Below, one piece after another: positions 20,663 to 22,020 of a stretch of DNA of 22,020 bases; the first letter of the stretch is position 1, and each line of letters starts with the position of its first letter. The DNA lies in the IMG/VR virus record IMGVR_UViG_3300003178_000043, positions 1-22,020 of that record. One strand, written 5' to 3'. Source of the DNA: a virus. The notes beneath the pieces are model-generated. The model did no database searches, was not told the origin of the DNA, and saw nothing but the letters and a program-made list of their open reading frames with translations. The translations under genes and the position numbers were made by a program.

Positions 20663-20882
20663 TTTGCTTTTATGCCCGATATATGGGGCTTTGTGGAGTT
20701 ACAAGCCGTGTAACCTCTATGTAACTTGATGTAACCGCGTGTAACTTTTGGCTTTTTTTAGCCCTTGGGTTACATCGGGTTACATGGTGCTAAGTGTTAC
20801 TTGTAACCTCTACTTTTTAGCCTTTAAGAGGGAAATTTAAAGTTTTTCTTTACGCCATAGGTAAATAAAACCGTTTTTTGGA

Positions 20883-20888
20883 TATAAT
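20883..20888 (+). promoter_or_regulatory. -10 box of the zinc-finger activator gene
   Basis: TATAAT at 20883-20888 in TTTTTTGGATATAATTTTT, 36 bp before the ATG at 20924. No clear -35 hexamer. AAAGGAG is the ribosome binding site. Confidence 0.5.
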
Positions 20889-20923
20889 TTTTACATATAA
20901 GGTAAATTAAAGGAGATATATAA

Positions 20924-21145
20924 ATGCTATGCCCTAAATGCTTGACCAATACACGCGTAACATCTACTACAAAACTAAGTTATGAGGGAGTCCAAAGATA
21001 CCGCTATTGTCCAAATTGTCATTTTGGATTTATTACCAAAGAAACATTACAAGCTATAACGGCTACTACTGCCTTTTCTAATGCAGATAAAAAAATGACC
21101 GTCAAATATGGTCACGAAGCCCACGGAGACGGTCAAGCGACCTAA
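20924..21145 (+). CDS. Ogr/Delta-like zinc-finger late transcription activator
   Basis: A 73-residue protein beginning MLCPKC, with a second CPNCHFGFITKE about 28 residues later. Two Cys-x2-Cys pairs separated by a strand-turn-strand (TRVTSTTKLSYEGVQRYRYC) are the pattern of P2 Ogr and P4 Delta, which bind RNA polymerase alpha and switch on late operons. Ogr is 72 residues. The C-terminal part is helical and polar. It has its own TATAAT and ribosome binding site, and lies outside the late operon as in P2. It probably activates the late operon starting at 16916. I see no clear P2-type TGT-N12-ACA site there, so the target sequence must have diverged. Confidence 0.72.
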   Translation: MLCPKCLTNTRVTSTTKLSYEGVQRYRYCPNCHFGFITKETLQAITATTAFSNADKKMTVKYGHEAHGDGQAT

Positions 21146-21169
21146 AAAGTGGGTTTTATGACCATATTT
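21104..21169 (+). repeat. Nested inverted repeat over the end of the activator gene
   Basis: AAATATGGTCA (21104-21114) and TGACCATATTT (21159-21169) are exact complements, and within them CCCAC (21120-21124 approx.) pairs with GTGGG (21149-21153 approx.). It spans the stop codon of the activator and could be an attenuator, or an operator pair for the gene at 21201. Confidence 0.5.
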
Positions 21170-21200
21170 TACAGTCATTACAAAATAAAGGAGCTACCAC

Positions 21201-21674
21201 ATGGAAAAAACAAAGCGTTTAGTCTTAGATACCAAATCATTGGTTATAGACTACAGTAACAATCAAGAGCTTTATGACCTACTAAGAGGCATACACGGCT
21301 TTACAGAAATAGAGTTAGCGGAAAAGTTTGATTTAACGCTATCAGCGGTGCAAAATTGGACTAAAAAAGACCGTGAACCGCCCGAATGGATTATAGTATA
21401 TCTATCAGAGACTTTAGAACTCAAACTAAGCCTAATTGGCTATATGCTTAAGCTTAAAAAAGCCTCTTTTGTAACTTACAATATAGAGCAGATACAAGCT
21501 ACTATAACGGACTTTAGGACTGAGGCTAATACTCAGATACCACAAAACCCGTTTACCCTCCAAATCGGCAATCTTATCACCGAAAGTAAGCCAATAGATA
21601 CCGCCGTACTAGCCAACATGGCAAAGATTTTAAACAACTTCTACCAAGAGCAGATAAAAAAGCTCAATAAATAG
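21201..21674 (+). CDS. Helix-turn-helix regulator (157 aa)
   Basis: A 157-residue DNA-binding protein of unknown target. GFTEIELAEKFDLTLSAVQN with the following WTKKDREPPEWIIVYLSE (residues about 33-70) is a good helix-turn-helix of the 'LAE.f..s..TV..W...R..P' type. The C-terminal 80 residues are helical (IEQIQATITDFRTEANTQIP, then LANMAKILNNFYQEQIKKL), probably for oligomerisation. It could be a CII-like, accessory replication or maintenance regulator. It has AAGGAG upstream and lies between the iterons and the DnaA-box region. Confidence 0.6.
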   Translation: MEKTKRLVLDTKSLVIDYSNNQELYDLLRGIHGFTEIELAEKFDLTLSAVQNWTKKDREPPEWIIVYLSETLELKLSLIGYMLKLKKASFVTYNIEQIQATITDFRTEANTQIPQNPFTLQIGNLITESKPIDTAVLANMAKILNNFYQEQIKKLNK

Positions 21675-21691
21675 CTACCACCGCCCTACCC

Positions 21692-21716
21692 GCCCCGCTG
21701 TAAAAAATCGCGGGGC
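21692..21716 (+). terminator. GC-rich hairpin after the regulator gene
   Basis: GCCCCGC (21692-21698), an 11-nt loop and GCGGGGC (21710-21716), a perfect 7-bp stem 18 bp after the stop codon. There is only a weak T-rich tail (CAACTTCT). Confidence 0.5.
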
Positions 21717-21770
21717 AACTTCTAACCAATAAATAACCATACTTTTTAAATCCATACCACATACAAAAAC

Positions 21771-21808
21771 ATAAAACTATAATAATGTATATATTTTTAT
21801 AGTTTTAT
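21771..21808. repeat. 38-bp near-perfect AT palindrome, candidate telomere (tel) site
   Basis: Perfect 12-bp arms (21771-21782 and 21797-21808) surround a 14-bp centre that is itself palindromic at 10 of 14 positions, so 34 of 38 positions are symmetric. Known protelomerase targets are palindromes of about 40-56 bp. It could equally be the AT-rich unwinding element of the origin. It is entirely non-coding. Confidence 0.45.
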
Positions 21809-21871
21809 ATAATTTTAAAATGCCTACAAAATAGGGCTTATAAAATACTATAAAAGTATATTTATATATAT

Positions 21872-22013
21872 AGTTATTCACATATTAGCCAATGATAGGG
21901 TGAATAACCGTGAAACATTACGAACGGTTATTAGCTATCAAACTAACAGTTATTCACATATTTTCAGCCAAAATTTGACGAACTGTGAACAACCGTGAAA
22001 CATACGAACGGTT
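21872..22013. repeat. DnaA boxes and paired direct/inverted repeats, candidate DnaA-dependent origin or centromere
   Basis: AGTTATTCACATATT occurs at 21872-21886 and 21948-21962; each contains TTATTCACA (21874-21882, 21950-21958), a perfect DnaA box. One-mismatch boxes lie inverted at 21899-21907 and 21984-21992. AACCGTGAAACAT recurs at 21906-21918 and 21991-22003, each followed by ACGAACGGTT, making inverted repeats (9-bp arms AATAACCGT/ACGGTTATT in the first). An AT-rich stretch lies just before (21731-21871). The window ends inside this region. Confidence 0.65.
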
Positions 22014-22020
22014 CTTTATT

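Larger units (their letters stand above)
20408..20923. repeat. Iteron-rich non-coding region, candidate replication origin
   Basis: In about 400 bp, TGTAAC or its complement GTTACA occurs 16 times. Forward starts: 20413, 20454, 20647, 20656, 20709, 20720, 20730, 20740, 20802. Reverse starts: 20443, 20523, 20531, 20540, 20698, 20769, 20779. Spacings of 8-11 bp are frequent; four in a row at 20709-20745 are 11, 10 and 10 bp apart, on one face of the helix. Two are palindromic with a 5-bp spacer: GGTTACA-CGCCT-TGTAACC (20442-20460) and GTTACA-AGCCG-TGTAAC (20698-20714). The region sits directly after the helicase gene. No gene is seen. Confidence 0.75.

Noticed and set aside
20674-20715. Thirteen-codon frame from ATG in the iteron region
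   Set aside because: No ribosome binding site and it overlaps the iterons, which explain the sequence.
1-22020. tRNA, rRNA, CRISPR arrays, insertion sequences
   Set aside because: I saw no cloverleaf with CCA-type ends, no regularly spaced repeat array and no transposase. The repeats at 20413-20807 and 21872-22013 lack spacer/repeat regularity.

Overview
The window looks like part of a temperate phage, probably a 'phage-plasmid' that stays extrachromosomal, from an AT-rich bacterium. The likely host is a member of the Campylobacterota. The grounds are base composition (about 40 % GC by eye), protein style, and perfect 9-mers of the type TTATTCACA, the DnaA box described for Helicobacter. The host is an inference; I could run no search.

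Layout. (1) 1-2574, plus strand: a tyrosine-recombinase-fold protein that I read as a protelomerase (telomere resolvase), split by a frameshift; then a ParA-like ATPase overlapping it by ATGA, a ribbon-helix-helix partner, and three small unknown genes behind a repressor-like operator. (2) 16916 down to 2571, minus strand: one long P2-like late operon in nearly exact P2 order: V, W, J, I, fibre genes and chaperone, sheath FI, tube FII, an acyl-carrier-protein/HU-like fusion, E/E' with a -1 slippery site, a promoter-bearing moron, the tape measure, a nuclease plus holin, two spanins and a muramidase, then U, X, D and a small unknown gene. (3) 17127-20407: a CI-like repressor (minus) facing a Cro-like protein, a TOPRIM primase and an SF3-type helicase (plus), with four 15-bp operators between them. 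(4) 20408-22020: an iteron-rich region with a 23-bp perfect inverted repeat, an Ogr/Delta-like zinc-finger activator, a helix-turn-helix protein, then an AT-rich stretch with a 38-bp imperfect palindrome and DnaA boxes.

Together, a P2-like contractile tail with protelomerase, partition genes and a RepA-like primase/helicase resembles linear plasmid prophages such as VHML, VP882 and PhiHAP-1, but in a different host phylum. The repressor/Cro switch would control replication, and the Ogr-like protein would turn on the late operon. No capsid, portal or terminase gene is present, so the element continues outside the window.

A second theme is damage or recoding. The protelomerase is frameshifted, parA carries a 57-bp tandem duplication, the primase has apparently lost its TOPRIM DxD part at a short repeat, and the tape measure changes frame twice. 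Three neighbouring gene pairs are joined in frame although the second partner keeps its own Shine-Dalgarno and ATG. Sequencing or assembly error, real decay and genuine fusion or recoding cannot be told apart from one sequence.
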